Source of the DNA: Rhizobium sp. SL86
GTDB taxonomy: Bacteria; Pseudomonadota; Alphaproteobacteria; Rhizobiales; Rhizobiaceae
Direction of reading: 5' to 3'
NCBI RefSeq assembly: GCF_026672545.1
Contig: NZ_JAPPRJ010000001.1
Location: forward strand, 2,171,501-2,235,500
DNA length: 64,000 nucleotides
Shown piece after piece: positions 48,989-59,003 of this stretch (positions are counted from its first letter, which is position 1; each line of letters begins with the position of its first letter). The notes under the pieces are model-generated. The model saw nothing but the letters and a program-made list of their open reading frames with translations. It was not told where the DNA came from and did no database searches. A program made the position numbers and the translations under genes.

Positions 48989-51900
48989 ATGAGCCCTTCT
49001 GACAAGACGGCCCCGAAGAAGCAGTCCTTCAACCTTTCGCGCTGGGCGATTGCCCATCCCAGCATCGGTCGTTTCCTGTTCGGGCTGATCATCGTCATCG
49101 GTGGTCTTGGCATCCTGAACATGGGCCAGAAGGAAGATCCCGATTTCACCTTCCGCGTCATGGTGGTGCAGGCCGTGTGGCCCGGCGCTTCCATCGAGGA
49201 GATGCAGGACCAGGTGGTCAACAAGATCGAGCGCAAGCTGCAGGAAACCCCGCATCTCGACTGGGTGAAATCCTATACGCGCGCCGGCTCATCGATCACG
49301 ACGGTTCAGATCAAGGGCAATACCAATGCTGCCGAGGTGAAGGACGCCTTCTACCAGGTGCGCAAGAAGATCGGCGACATCGAGCAGGACCTGCCGAGCG
49401 ATCTCCTCGGACCCTATTTCAACGATGAGTTCGGCGATACCTACATCACGCTCCACGCGATCACCGGTGAGGGGTATTCCTATCCCGAACTCAAGGATTT
49501 CGCCATTCAGGCGCGCGACATGCTGCTCGCCACCAAGGGGGTCGAGAAGGTCTCCATCCTCGGCGACCAGCCGGAACGCATCTATATCGACATTTCCTCC
49601 AAGGCGCTTGCCGAGCGCAAGCTGACGCTCACCAATATCCGTGACGCGTTGGCCGGCCAGAACGAGATCGACCCTGCCGGCAGCGTGCAGACGGCCGCGC
49701 GTTCGGTGCGCATTTCGGTCGAAGGCGGCGTGCGCACGCCGGAAGATGTGCGCGAACTGCGCATCCGCAGCGGCAATCAGGTCTTTCGTCTCGGCGATAT
49801 CGCCACCGTTTCGCGCGGCCTGATCGAGCCCTATGACCGCAAGTTCCGTTTTAATGGCAAGGATGCGGTGGAAGTCGGCGTCGTTATGCAAAACGGCTAC
49901 AAGGTCACTGATGTCGGGACCTGGGTGGAGGAAACCTATCAGCGCTTTGAAAACGCGCTGCCGATCGGTGTGGCCGTCGAACAGATCTCCAACCAGCCGG
50001 AAGTGGTGCACGAGGCGATCGGCGAGTTCACCCAGGCGCTGCTGGAAGCGCTGGTCATCGTGCTGGTCGTCTCGCTTTTGTCGATCGGCTGGCGCTCCGG
50101 CATCGTGATTGCCATCACCATCCCGCTCGTTCTCGCGGCAACGCTTGCCATCATGTACGAACTCGGCATCGAGCTGCAGCGCATTTCGCTCGGCGCGCTC
50201 ATCATCGCGCTCGGCCTTCTGGTCGATGATGCGATGATCGTGGTGGAGATGATGGAGCGCAAGCTCGAGGAGGGGCTGGAGAAACTCGATGCCGCCACCT
50301 TCGCTTACTCCTCCACCGCCTTTCCGATGCTGACGGGAACGCTGATCACCACCGCAGGCTTCATTCCGGTCGGCTTCGCGGATTCGACGGCGGGTGAATA
50401 TGTCCGCTCGCTCTTTTATGTCGTCGGCATCGCGCTCGTCACATCCTGGTTCGTGGCGGTCTACTTCACGCCCTGGCTCGGCTACATGATCCTGAAGCAG
50501 CGGGCGCATGCCGGCACGCATCACGATGTCTACGATACCCGTTTCTATCGTGGTCTGAGAGCCACCGTCGCCTGGTGTGTTCGTCACCGGCTCGTCGTGC
50601 TGATGGCGACCTTGCTGACCTTCGGCACCAGCCTCTGGGCCTTCCAGTTCATTCCGCAAAGCTTCTTCCCGCAGTCTTCGCGGCCGGAAATCCTGGTCGA
50701 TATGTGGCTGCCGGAAGGCACGGCGATCGAGGAGGTGGAACGCCAGGCCAAGGCCCTCGAAGCCAAGATCATCGATGATCCCGACAAAAAGTTCGTCGCG
50801 ACCTTTATCGGCGAGGGTGCGCCTCGCTTCTTCCTGCCGCTCGATCAGCAGCTGCGTAATCCGAACTTCGCCCAGCTTCTCGTGATGTCGAACGGGCTTG
50901 AGGAGCGGGAACGGATGATCCTCAAGCTGCGCAAGATCCTGGCGGAAGACTTCCCCACGGTCCGCAGCAAGGTGGATCGCCTGTTCCTTGGGCCGCCGGT
51001 TGGCTGGGCCGTGCAGATGCGTGTCTCCGGTCCGGACCGGGAGGAGGTGCGCGTGATCGCCGATCAGGTGAAGCAACGTTTCCACGAAAACCCGCTGCTC
51101 GGTACCATACATGACGATTGGCTGGAGCCGGTGACGACGATGAAGCTCGTCATCGACCAGGACCGCGCCCGCGCTCTTGGCGTTTCCTCGCAACGGGTCC
51201 GGCAGATGCTGTATGCGGCCGTGTCCGGTGCCGAGCTCGGCCAGTTCCGCGATGGCGAGGAAACCGTCTCCATCGTCGCCCGCGAGCCGGATGAGACGCG
51301 CAAGCTGCTGACCGCGGTCGAAAGCGTCTATATCCCGACCGATAGCGGCGCCTTCGTGCCGGTCTCGCAGATCGCCCGTGTGGTGCCCGTGCAGGAAAAC
51401 GGCATCGAATGGCGGCGCGATCGCCTGCCGACGGTCACCGTCAAGGCCACCGTGCCGGATGGCGTCGAGCCCAACGATCTGGCGCTGAAAATGTATCAGG
51501 GCATGGCGGATCTGCGCAACACGCTGCCCGCCGGGTACGCCGTCGAGATCCAGGGCGGCGCGGAGGATGCCGCCGAAAGCCAGATGTCGATTGCCGCCAA
51601 GGCGCCGGTCATGCTCTTCGTGATCCTGGTGCTTCTGATGATCCAGCTGCAGCATTTCGGCAAGGCGATGCTGGTGCTGGCCACTGGCCCGCTCGGCATC
51701 ATCGGGGCGGCGGCTGCCCTGCTGATTACCGGAGCACCCTTCGGCTTCGTTGCCATCCTGGGTGTCATCGCGCTGCTCGGCATCATCATCCGCAACTCGA
51801 TCATCCTCATCGACCAGATCGACCAGGATATCGCGACTGGCATGGCGCGGCGTGAGGCGATCGTCGGGGCCGCCGTGCGCCGTTTCCGGCCCATCATGCT

Positions 51901-52141
51901 GACGGCGCTGGTGGCGGTTCTGGCGCTGATCCCGATTTCCCGCGGTCTGTTCTGGGGGCCGCTCGCCTATGCGATGATGGGCGGCATCCTGGTCGCGACG
52001 CTTCTGACCATCCTCGTACTGCCGGCCGGTTATGCGCTCTTCTTCGGACGCGAACCGAAGGCCGCCAAGCTATCGTCGGGAGACAATGACGACAGGCCGC
52101 ATGAGCAGCCGCCGATCGGGATGAGCCCGGCAGCGGAGTGA
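48989..52141 (+). CDS. RND efflux permease (AcrB/MexF superfamily)
   Basis: 1050 residues, the usual length. Twelve membrane helices, two large periplasmic loops, and the proton-relay pair in LGLLVDDAMIVVEMMERKLE (helix 4). Other features are FRVMVVQAVWPGASIEEMQD near the N-terminus and GIIIRNSIILIDQIDQDIAT in the second half. It exports drugs or toxic organic compounds with proton influx. The substrate is unknown. Last gene of the tetR-MFP-RND set, followed by a terminator. Confidence 0.9.
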   Translation: MSPSDKTAPKKQSFNLSRWAIAHPSIGRFLFGLIIVIGGLGILNMGQKEDPDFTFRVMVVQAVWPGASIEEMQDQVVNKIERKLQETPHLDWVKSYTRAGSSITTVQIKGNTNAAEVKDAFYQVRKKIGDIEQDLPSDLLGPYFNDEFGDTYITLHAITGEGYSYPELKDFAIQARDMLLATKGVEKVSILGDQPERIYIDISSKALAERKLTLTNIRDALAGQNEIDPAGSVQTAARSVRISVEGGVRTPEDVRELRIRSGNQVFRLGDIATVSRGLIEPYDRKFRFNGKDAVEVGVVMQNGYKVTDVGTWVEETYQRFENALPIGVAVEQISNQPEVVHEAIGEFTQALLEALVIVLVVSLLSIGWRSGIVIAITIPLVLAATLAIMYELGIELQRISLGALIIALGLLVDDAMIVVEMMERKLEEGLEKLDAATFAYSSTAFPMLTGTLITTAGFIPVGFADSTAGEYVRSLFYVVGIALVTSWFVAVYFTPWLGYMILKQRAHAGTHHDVYDTRFYRGLRATVAWCVRHRLVVLMATLLTFGTSLWAFQFIPQSFFPQSSRPEILVDMWLPEGTAIEEVERQAKALEAKIIDDPDKKFVATFIGEGAPRFFLPLDQQLRNPNFAQLLVMSNGLEERERMILKLRKILAEDFPTVRSKVDRLFLGPPVGWAVQMRVSGPDREEVRVIADQVKQRFHENPLLGTIHDDWLEPVTTMKLVIDQDRARALGVSSQRVRQMLYAAVSGAELGQFRDGEETVSIVAREPDETRKLLTAVESVYIPTDSGAFVPVSQIARVVPVQENGIEWRRDRLPTVTVKATVPDGVEPNDLALKMYQGMADLRNTLPAGYAVEIQGGAEDAAESQMSIAAKAPVMLFVILVLLMIQLQHFGKAMLVLATGPLGIIGAAAALLITGAPFGFVAILGVIALLGIIIRNSIILIDQIDQDIATGMARREAIVGAAVRRFRPIMLTALVAVLALIPISRGLFWGPLAYAMMGGILVATLLTILVLPAGYALFFGREPKAAKLSSGDNDDRPHEQPPIGMSPAAE

Positions 52142-52182
52142 TTTCTGGCGGCGAGCGCCTACTCCTGCCGTTGCGGCCTGAT

Positions 52183-52218
52183 GCGATGCCCATTCCATGT
52201 CATTGGAATGGGCATCGC
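52183..52218 (+). terminator. Hairpin terminator after the RND operon
   Basis: GCGATGCCCATTCCA and TGGAATGGGCATCGC form a perfect 15-bp stem with a six-base loop, followed by CGTTCTTT. Confidence 0.7.
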
Positions 52219-52339
52219 CGTTCTTTGACGGAATGAGTGGAAATTTCCCGTTCGACCATTTGCGGCAGGTGTGTGGTTCCTCGCTTCGCCCCTGCATGGG
52301 CACTAGACTCCGGTCAATTGAACTCGACTGGAGAATTCC

Positions 52340-53326
52340 ATGAAACGCCTCCTGATCCTCGGCACCGCGCTCGCCGCCCTCATCACCGGGCCCGCCCTCG
52401 CGCAGGAGCCGAAAAAGCTGCTGAACGCCTCCTACGACATCGCACGCGAACTGTTCGCTGCGGAAAACGAAGCCTTCATCAAGGTCAATCCGGGTGTCAC
52501 GATCGACCAGTCGCATGCCGGCACCTCCAAACAGGCCCGCGCCATTGTTGAAGGTCTGGAGGCGGATGTCGTGACCTTCAACCAGGTGACCGACATCGAT
52601 TTCCTGGTGAAGCAGGGTTTCGTCTCGAAGGACTGGCAGAAGAGCTTCCCCAATGCGGCTTCGCCCTTCTATTCCTTCCCGTCCTTCCTGGTGCGCGCCG
52701 GAAACCCGAAGAACATCAAGGACTGGAACGATCTCGTCCGTGACGACGTGAAGGTGGTCTTCCCGAACCCGAAAACCTCGGGCAATGCCCGTTACACCTA
52801 TCTCGCTGCATCCGCCTATGCCCGCGAAGCCTTTGGTGGTGACGAGGAGAAGGTCGAGGCCTTCGTGAAGAAGATTTTTGACAACGTGCCGGTCTTTGAT
52901 ACCGGCGGCCGTGCCGCCACGACCACCTTTGTCGAACGCCAGATCGGCGATGTGCTGATCACCTTTGAAGCCGAAACCCGCGGCATCGCCAAGCAGTATG
53001 GCGCCGACAAGGTGGAAAGCGTCATCCCCTCCGTCTCGCTGCTCGCCGAATTCCCGGTTGCCGTGGTCGACAAGGTCGCCAAGAAACACGGGACCGAGAC
53101 ACTCGCCAAGACCTATCTCGATTTCCTCTATAGCGAGGAAGGCCAGCGTGTTGCCGCTCAGTTCGGCCATCGCGTGCACGATGCCAAGGTCAAGGCGGAA
53201 TTTGCCAGCGAATTTCCCGAGGTGCGCCTCGTGAAGGTCGAGGATGTGTTCGGCGGCTGGGACAAGGTGCAGAAGGAGCATTTTGCATCGGGTGCCGCGC
53301 TCGACAAGCTGTATGGCAGCCGCTAA
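52340..53326 (+). CDS. sbp: Sulfate-binding periplasmic protein
   Basis: 328 residues. A signal peptide (MKRLLILGTALAALITGPAL, cleaved after ALA) leads to the Sbp/CysP pattern LLNASYDIARELFAAENEAF, QSHAGTSKQARAIVEGLEAD and FPNPKTSGNARYTYLAA. Binds sulfate or thiosulfate for the CysTWA transporter downstream. First of a four-gene cys operon. Start supported by ACTGGAGAATTCC. Confidence 0.92.
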   Translation: MKRLLILGTALAALITGPALAQEPKKLLNASYDIARELFAAENEAFIKVNPGVTIDQSHAGTSKQARAIVEGLEADVVTFNQVTDIDFLVKQGFVSKDWQKSFPNAASPFYSFPSFLVRAGNPKNIKDWNDLVRDDVKVVFPNPKTSGNARYTYLAASAYAREAFGGDEEKVEAFVKKIFDNVPVFDTGGRAATTTFVERQIGDVLITFEAETRGIAKQYGADKVESVIPSVSLLAEFPVAVVDKVAKKHGTETLAKTYLDFLYSEEGQRVAAQFGHRVHDAKVKAEFASEFPEVRLVKVEDVFGGWDKVQKEHFASGAALDKLYGSR

Positions 53327-53401
53327 TCCCCACCCCAATGAATGGATTGCAGCCCGGCGGATGAACGCCGGGCTTGCGTGTTGAAGGCGGGAACAGCATC
53401 C

Positions 53402-54223
53402 GTGAAACGCAATGTCCTTCCCGGGCTGCGCCTGTCGCTCGGGGTTACGCTCTTTTATGTCGGCTTGATCGTGCTTTTGCCGCTCGCGGCGCTGGCGGTG
53501 AAGGCCGCAAGCCTCGGGCCGGCTGAATACTGGTCGATCGTCTCCTCGCCACGCTCCGTCGCGAGCTATCGGGTGACGGTGCTCGCCGCGCTTGCCGCCA
53601 CCGTCTTCAACCTGTTTTTCGGTCTCGCGCTCGCCTGGGTGCTGACACGCTACCGTTTTCCCGGCCGCCGACTGGTGGACGCCATGGTGGACCTGCCCTT
53701 TGCGTTGCCGACGGCGGTGGCCGGCATTTCGCTGACGGCGCTGTTTTCCGCGAATGGCTGGTTCGGCTCGGTGCTCGGCCAGTTGGGCATTACGGTCGCC
53801 TATACGCCGCTCGGCATCATGATTGCCATGTGCTTCACCAGCCTGCCCTTCATCGTGCGCACGGTGCAGCCGGTGCTGGAGGATCTCGATCCGGCACTCG
53901 AAGAGGCGGCGCAATCGCTCGGCGGTTCGGACTGGACGATCTTCCGCAAAGTCATCCTGCCGCTTCTCAGTCCCGCGCTTCTGGCCGGCACTTCGCTTTC
54001 ATTCGCGCGCTCGCTGGGTGAGTTCGGTGCCATCATCTTCATTGCCGGCAACCAGCCGATGAAGACGGAAATCACCGCGCTTCTGATCTTCATCCGCCTG
54101 GAGGAATATGATTATCAGGCAGCGGCGGCGATTGCCTCCGTGCTGTTGATCACTGCCTTCGTGATGCTTGCCATCACCAACTGGATGCAGGCCCGTGCCC
54201 TGCGTTATACGGTGAAGGGATAG
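53402..54223 (+). CDS. cysT: Sulfate ABC transporter permease CysT
   Basis: 273 residues from GTG 53402; GTG 53378 and ATG 53342 in the same frame are alternatives with no better ribosome site. Six membrane helices. LVDAMVDLPFALPTAVAGIS and the EAA loop EEAAQSLGGSDWTIFRKVIL are typical of CysT/CysU. Forms the channel with CysW, four bases before it. Confidence 0.88.
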   Translation: MKRNVLPGLRLSLGVTLFYVGLIVLLPLAALAVKAASLGPAEYWSIVSSPRSVASYRVTVLAALAATVFNLFFGLALAWVLTRYRFPGRRLVDAMVDLPFALPTAVAGISLTALFSANGWFGSVLGQLGITVAYTPLGIMIAMCFTSLPFIVRTVQPVLEDLDPALEEAAQSLGGSDWTIFRKVILPLLSPALLAGTSLSFARSLGEFGAIIFIAGNQPMKTEITALLIFIRLEEYDYQAAAAIASVLLITAFVMLAITNWMQARALRYTVKG

Positions 54224-54227
54224 GCCG

Positions 54228-55115
54228 ATGAGTGACACCAACCACCGCCGCAAACCGCCGCGCGTCGGCGACGCCCCGCTCTTCCGCCGCACGCTGATCG
54301 GCATCGTGCTGGTCCTCGGCGCGCTGCTGATCCTCGCGCCTCTCGTCATCATCGGCGTCGAAGCCTTCAGCCAAGGCTGGCAGACCTATGTCGCCACACT
54401 CGATCATCCCGATACGCGGCACGCGATCATGATGACGGTGGTCACCGCGCTGATCGCCGTGCCGGTCAATACCGCCTTCGGCATCGCAGCCGCCTGGTCG
54501 ATCACCAAGTTTGATTTTCCGGGAAAGCGCCTGCTGCTGGTCGTGATCGAAATCCCGTTCTCGGTCTCGCCGATCGTTGCTGGGGTCGCTTATCTTTTCG
54601 TCTACGGACTGCAGGGCATTTTTGGCCCGCTGCTCGATGCCTATGACGTGAAGATCCTGTTTGCGCTGCCGGGCATCGTTTTGGCCTCTATGTTCGTGAC
54701 CGCCCCCTTCGTTGCGCGCGAGCTGATCCCGCTGATGCAGGCGCAGGGACGCGATCTGGAGGAAGCCGCGACCTCGCTCGGCGCCTCCGGCTGGCGCACT
54801 TTCGTTGCCGTCACGTTGCCGAATGTGAAGTGGGCGCTGCTTTATGGCGTTGTGCTCTGCAATGCCCGCGTGATGGGCGAATTCGGCGCGGTCTCGATCG
54901 TCTCCGGCAATATTCGCGGCCAGACCAACACGCTGCCGCTGCATATCGAGCTTCTCTACCATGACTATCAGGCGGCCGGCGCCTTTGCTTCGGCCTCCAT
55001 TCTGGCGCTGCTCGCCGTCTTCACCATCATTGCCAAGGTCGCGCTGGAGCGCCGTGGCGCCGGCCGCCGCAAGGCGCTCGGCACTGACGCCGCCCCTCAA
55101 GGAAACCGCCCATGA
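54228..55115 (+). CDS. cysW: Sulfate ABC transporter permease CysW
   Basis: 295 residues, six membrane helices. Features are FPGKRLLLVVIEIPFSVSPI, GALL-type periplasmic loops, the EAA loop EEAATSLGASGWRTFVAVTL and MGEFGAVSIVSGNIRGQTNT with LPLHIELLYHDY, a reliable CysW signature. The stop overlaps cysA by four bases (ATGA). Confidence 0.9.
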   Translation: MSDTNHRRKPPRVGDAPLFRRTLIGIVLVLGALLILAPLVIIGVEAFSQGWQTYVATLDHPDTRHAIMMTVVTALIAVPVNTAFGIAAAWSITKFDFPGKRLLLVVIEIPFSVSPIVAGVAYLFVYGLQGIFGPLLDAYDVKILFALPGIVLASMFVTAPFVARELIPLMQAQGRDLEEAATSLGASGWRTFVAVTLPNVKWALLYGVVLCNARVMGEFGAVSIVSGNIRGQTNTLPLHIELLYHDYQAAGAFASASILALLAVFTIIAKVALERRGAGRRKALGTDAAPQGNRP

Positions 55116-56134
55116 AGATCCGCCTCGACAACGTCATCAAGACCTTTGACACGTTTCGCGCCGTGCACGGCGTTTCGCTGGAGATCGAAAGCGGCGAACT
55201 GGTGGCGCTCCTCGGTCCCTCCGGTTCGGGCAAGACGACGATCCTGCGCATGGTCGCCGGCCTCGAATATGCCGATGGCGGGCACATTTATTTCGGCGAT
55301 CAGGACGCGACGGACATTCCGGTGCGTGACCGCGGCGTCGGTTTCGTTTTCCAGCATTATGCGCTTTTCCCGCATATGACGGTGGCGGAGAATATCGGTT
55401 TCGGCATGAGTGTGTCGAAGGTGAAGCGCAGCAAGGCGGAGATCGCCGCCCGCGTGGCGCAACTCCTGAAGCTCGTGCGGCTGGAGGGGCTCGGCGACCG
55501 CTTCCCTGGCCAGATCTCCGGCGGCCAGCGCCAGCGCGTGGCGCTGGCCCGTGCGCTTGCCGTCGATCCCAAGGTGCTGCTGCTGGACGAGCCTTTCGGT
55601 GCGCTCGACGCCAATGTGCGCCACGACCTGCGCCGCTGGCTGCGCGAGATCCACCAGGAGCTCGGCATCACGACGATCTTCGTGACGCATGACCAGGAGG
55701 AGGCACTGGATCTCGCCGATCGCGTCGTGATCCTGAAAGAGGGCCGGATCGTCCAGCAGGGCACGCCGCAGGCGGTGTGCCGTGATCCGAAGGATGCCTT
55801 CGTGCTGAAATTTTTAGGCGACGCAAATCGCCTGACGGGTGAGGTGCGTGGAGGCCGGGCGATGGCCGGCGGTGCGGAGGTTGCCGCGCCGGGCGTGGCC
55901 GATGGTCCGGCGGAAATCTTTGCCCGCCCGCGCGATCTCGACTGGTCGCTGCAGGGACCGGGTGTCTCTGCCACCGTCACGCGCGTGCTCGACCGTCCCG
56001 GCGAACGCCGGGTGATCGCCTCAGCCGCAAGCGGCGAGGTGCTGGAATTCGACGTCGAGCCGGAGCGCGAGATTGCCGCCGGCGAGGCCGGCTTCGTGAC
56101 GCTGCGCCGGGCGAAGGTGTTTGCGCTTTCCTGA
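55112..56134 (+). CDS. cysA: Sulfate ABC transporter ATP-binding protein CysA
   Basis: 340 residues. Walker A GPSGSGKTT (about 33-41), Q-loop VFQHYALFPHMTV, signature ISGGQRQRVALARAL, Walker B VLLLDEPFGALDANVR and H-loop FVTHDQEEA. A C-terminal TOBE-like regulatory domain (about 240-340) follows. It powers sulfate/thiosulfate import. Ends six bases before the convergent alkC-like gene. Confidence 0.92.
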   Translation: MKIRLDNVIKTFDTFRAVHGVSLEIESGELVALLGPSGSGKTTILRMVAGLEYADGGHIYFGDQDATDIPVRDRGVGFVFQHYALFPHMTVAENIGFGMSVSKVKRSKAEIAARVAQLLKLVRLEGLGDRFPGQISGGQRQRVALARALAVDPKVLLLDEPFGALDANVRHDLRRWLREIHQELGITTIFVTHDQEEALDLADRVVILKEGRIVQQGTPQAVCRDPKDAFVLKFLGDANRLTGEVRGGRAMAGGAEVAAPGVADGPAEIFARPRDLDWSLQGPGVSATVTRVLDRPGERRVIASAASGEVLEFDVEPEREIAAGEAGFVTLRRAKVFALS

Positions 56135-56139
56135 GCCCG

Positions 56140-57249
56140 TCAGACGGTGAGTTCGAACTGGGTTGATGCCACCGCGGAACCATTGACCAGAAGATCCACG
56201 CGATGTGTGCCAGGGTAATGGACACGTGTCGTGAAGTTGCGGATCGGACGGCGGATCGACAAGGACAGGGCGTGGTTCGGCGCGAGCACCACTTCCTTCC
56301 ACTTGAAGACCTTGGCGGAACTCTCGCCGGATTTCTTCACATAATGGATGGCATAATCCACCACGAGTGTCTGGTCCGTGGCGCTCGTCGAACGGATGAC
56401 GGCCTGCAGCTCGACGGTCTGCCCCAAGAGTACTGCCGCAGGTGTCACTGCGAAGGTCTCGATTTCGACCTTCGCAGCCTGTGTTGCGCCGAGCTGCGCC
56501 AGAGCCGACGGATGGCCCTTCTTGACGAGCGTGCGCAGCGCCTGCCGGATGATCCATTTCGTGTGGGTGTTGTCGGCCGGCCAAGCGCCTACCTTTTCCA
56601 GCACCCAGTCCGGATGATCCTTGGTGATGTCGTTCAGGTGGTTGGCAACGGATTTGCGGACATAAAGGCTCGGATCGCTGCGCAGCCTGTCGAGGATCGG
56701 CCAGACCGGGTCCGGGTTTACGATCAGTTGTTTCAGCTGGAAGGACCAGGGCAGACGCGGGCGGCAGCCTTCGCTCGCCAGCCGCCGAACATGGTCGTTT
56801 TCGTCCACGGCCCAGTCTTGCATGACCTCAAGCGTCGCCTCCAGGTCGTCCTGCAGGAAGGGGCGGATGGCAAACTCCGACGAACCGAATCGGGTGAAGA
56901 AATGCAGCGCCTGCAGGGAGACCTGCCGGTCGGTGCGTCCATACAGGGCGACATATTCCGGCAGGGCTATGGAGGCGAAGCCGTGGTTGATGCGCGGCGC
57001 CAGTTCCCGCAGGACTGACAGCTTGTGGCGATAGTCGCCGGGCAGCGTGTGATGGAAAGTTTCGGCCACCTGTCGCAGCCGCTGCATGATCGACAGGTTT
57101 TCAAGGTCGCGGCTTGCGAGTGCAATGAAGCGCTGAGGGTCAAAACCCGGTTCGATCCCGCACAGTTCATCGGCAAAATGCTGGAGACGCTCGCGGTTGA
57201 AGATCTCCTTCAACAAAGGTGACGGTTCAGCTGCCGTGGTGGTCATCAA
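56140..57249 (-). CDS. DNA alkylation repair protein, AlkC-like with Ig-like C-terminal domain
   Basis: 369 residues. Residues about 10-255 are HEAT-like helical repeats of the AlkC/AlkD superfamily: LQALHFFTRFGSSEFAIRPF, NDHVRRLASEGCRPRLPWS and DPSLYVRKSVANHLNDITKD. The WNDLV-type catalytic region is represented by PDWVLEKVGAWPAD and HTKWIIRQALRTLVKKGHP. The last 110 residues are beta-rich and resemble the Ig-like domain of AlkC proteins (VELQAVIRSTSATDQTLVVD; HYPGTHRVDLLVNG). AlkC removes 3-methyladenine and related bases without base flipping. Monocistronic. Confidence 0.82.
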   Translation of the reverse strand: MMTTTAAEPSPLLKEIFNRERLQHFADELCGIEPGFDPQRFIALASRDLENLSIMQRLRQVAETFHHTLPGDYRHKLSVLRELAPRINHGFASIALPEYVALYGRTDRQVSLQALHFFTRFGSSEFAIRPFLQDDLEATLEVMQDWAVDENDHVRRLASEGCRPRLPWSFQLKQLIVNPDPVWPILDRLRSDPSLYVRKSVANHLNDITKDHPDWVLEKVGAWPADNTHTKWIIRQALRTLVKKGHPSALAQLGATQAAKVEIETFAVTPAAVLLGQTVELQAVIRSTSATDQTLVVDYAIHYVKKSGESSAKVFKWKEVVLAPNHALSLSIRRPIRNFTTRVHYPGTHRVDLLVNGSAVASTQFELTV

Positions 57250-57310
57250 ACGCTCCGTTTGTTCTTCTTTTGTTTCGTAGCGTGTTCCCGGCTACCCGGC
57301 AAGGGGCATA

Positions 57311-57345
57311 AAAAAGACCGGCCGGCATGGGCTGCCGGCCGGTCT
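57311..57345 (-). terminator. Intrinsic terminator of gabD
   Basis: AGACCGGCCGGCA and TGCCGGCCGGTCT form a perfect 13-bp stem with a five-base loop; read on the minus strand it ends in a T-run (TTTTTT). Confidence 0.8.
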
Positions 57346-57373
57346 CGATAAGCTCGGTTACGCGGACCGAACG

Positions 57374-58810
57374 TCAGTTCATCTGGCTGACGAAGCGGGT
57401 TTCGAGATAGGCTTCCACAGCCTCCGAACCGCCTTCCGTGCCGTAGCCCGAATCCTTGACGCCGCCGAACGGTACTTCCGGAATGGCAAAGCCGTTGTGG
57501 TTGATCGTCAGCATGCCGGCTTCCATGCGCTGGCCAAGGGCGTGCGCGGTTTTGACCGAGGAGGTGAAGGCGTAGGACGCAAGGCCGAACGGCAGGCGGT
57601 TGGACTCTTCCATCGCCTCGTCCAGCGTCGAGAAGCGGTTGACGATGGCGATGGGGCCGAAGGGCTCCTCGTTCATCATCTTGGCCGAGGTCGGGACGTC
57701 GGTCAGCACGGTCGGTTCGAAGAAATGACCCTTGTTGCCGATGCGCTTGCCGCCGGTCTTCAGGACAGCACCCTTGGAAACGGCGTCGTTGATCATGTCT
57801 TCCATGGCCGGGATGCGGCGCTCGTTGGCGAGCGGGCCCATGGTCACGTCGGCTTCCAGGCCGTTGCCGACCTTCAGGTTTTCCGCATATTTGACGATGC
57901 CTTCGATGAACTGGTCGGCAACACCGTCCTGGATCAGGAAGCGGGTGGGCGCGACGCAGACCTGGCCAGCATTGCGGAACTTCGCCGCTGCCGAGACTTC
58001 GATCGCCTTGTCGAGATCGGCATCGTTGAACACGACGACCGGCGCATGACCGCCGAGTTCCATCGTCGCACGCTTCATGTGCTTGCCGGCGAGTGCTGCC
58101 AGATGCTTGCCGACCGGGGTCGAGCCGGTGAAGGAGATCTTGCGGATGACCGGGTGCGGGATGAGGTATTCGGAAATTTCCGCCGGAACGCCGTAGACCA
58201 GGTTGACGACGCCTGCCGGAACGCCCGCATCGGCGAAGGCGCGGATGAGTTCAGCCGGGGAGGCCGGGGTTTCTTCCGGAGCCTTGACGATGATGGAGCA
58301 GCCGACCGAAACGGCAGCCGAAAGCTTGCGCACGACCTGGTTGATCGGGAAGTTCCACGGCGTGAAGGCCGCCACCGGGCCAACCGGGAACTTGATCGCC
58401 ATGTTGGAAACGCCGCCAAAACGGGCCGGAATGATCTGGCCATAGGTGCGGCGGGCTTCTTCGGCGAACCAGTCGATGGTGTCGGCCGCGTTGGTGATTT
58501 CCGCCTTCGACTGGGCGATCGGCTTGCCCTGTTCGCGCGTCATCAGCCAGGCGATATAATCGATACGCTCACGCAGCAGATCGGCGGCCTTGCGCATGAT
58601 CTTCGAACGCTCGAAGGCCGAGGTGTTGCGCCAGATCTGGAAACCCTTGTCCGCGGCTTCGAGCGCCAGATCCAGGTCAGCCTTTTCCGCATGGGCGATC
58701 TTGCCGATGATCTCCTGGGTCGCGGGGTCTTCCACGGGAATGGTCTTGCCGCTGATGGCGTCGCGCCATTCGCCGGCGATGAAAAGCTGGGTGTCGGGAT
58801 AGGTATGCAT
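57374..58810 (-). CDS. gabD: NAD(P)-dependent succinate-semialdehyde dehydrogenase family protein
   Basis: 478 residues of the ALDH superfamily. [20 protein letters not shown], the nucleotide-binding [19 protein letters not shown], the catalytic Glu in [13 protein letters not shown] and catalytic Cys in [13 protein letters not shown] are intact; [14 protein letters not shown] and [20 protein letters not shown] are SSADH-like. It would oxidise succinate semialdehyde or glutarate semialdehyde. Its neighbour is glutaryl-CoA dehydrogenase, so glutarate semialdehyde from lysine breakdown is a reasonable alternative substrate. Confidence 0.85.
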   Translation of the reverse strand: MHTYPDTQLFIAGEWRDAISGKTIPVEDPATQEIIGKIAHAEKADLDLALEAADKGFQIWRNTSAFERSKIMRKAADLLRERIDYIAWLMTREQGKPIAQSKAEITNAADTIDWFAEEARRTYGQIIPARFGGVSNMAIKFPVGPVAAFTPWNFPINQVVRKLSAAVSVGCSIIVKAPEETPASPAELIRAFADAGVPAGVVNLVYGVPAEISEYLIPHPVIRKISFTGSTPVGKHLAALAGKHMKRATMELGGHAPVVVFNDADLDKAIEVSAAAKFRNAGQVCVAPTRFLIQDGVADQFIEGIVKYAENLKVGNGLEADVTMGPLANERRIPAMEDMINDAVSKGAVLKTGGKRIGNKGHFFEPTVLTDVPTSAKMMNEEPFGPIAIVNRFSTLDEAMEESNRLPFGLASYAFTSSVKTAHALGQRMEAGMLTINHNGFAIPEVPFGGVKDSGYGTEGGSEAVEAYLETRFVSQMN

Positions 58811-58955
58811 GGTGACCTCGTTTCAGTCGGAAAGATCGCGAGAGAGCGGGCGCTTGGGAATACCCGGGTCGCGGCTGGAAGGTTCGGTCCCTGACGTAGG
58901 ACACTTGGCGGCGACAATCAACGGCGGGATTTGAAAAGTATGATTAAATAAATTT

Positions 58956-58977
58956 GACGGCGGGAGAACCCGCCGTC
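58956..58977 (-). terminator. Intrinsic terminator of gcdH
   Basis: GACGGCGGG and CCCGCCGTC form a perfect 9-bp stem with an AGAA loop, 27 bases after the gcdH stop; AAATTTATTT follows on the minus strand. The remaining 58811-58955 stretch upstream of gabD is AT-rich and probably holds its promoter. Confidence 0.65.
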
Positions 58978-59003
58978 GCATTTTTCACGTTTCTAAAACA
59001 GGC

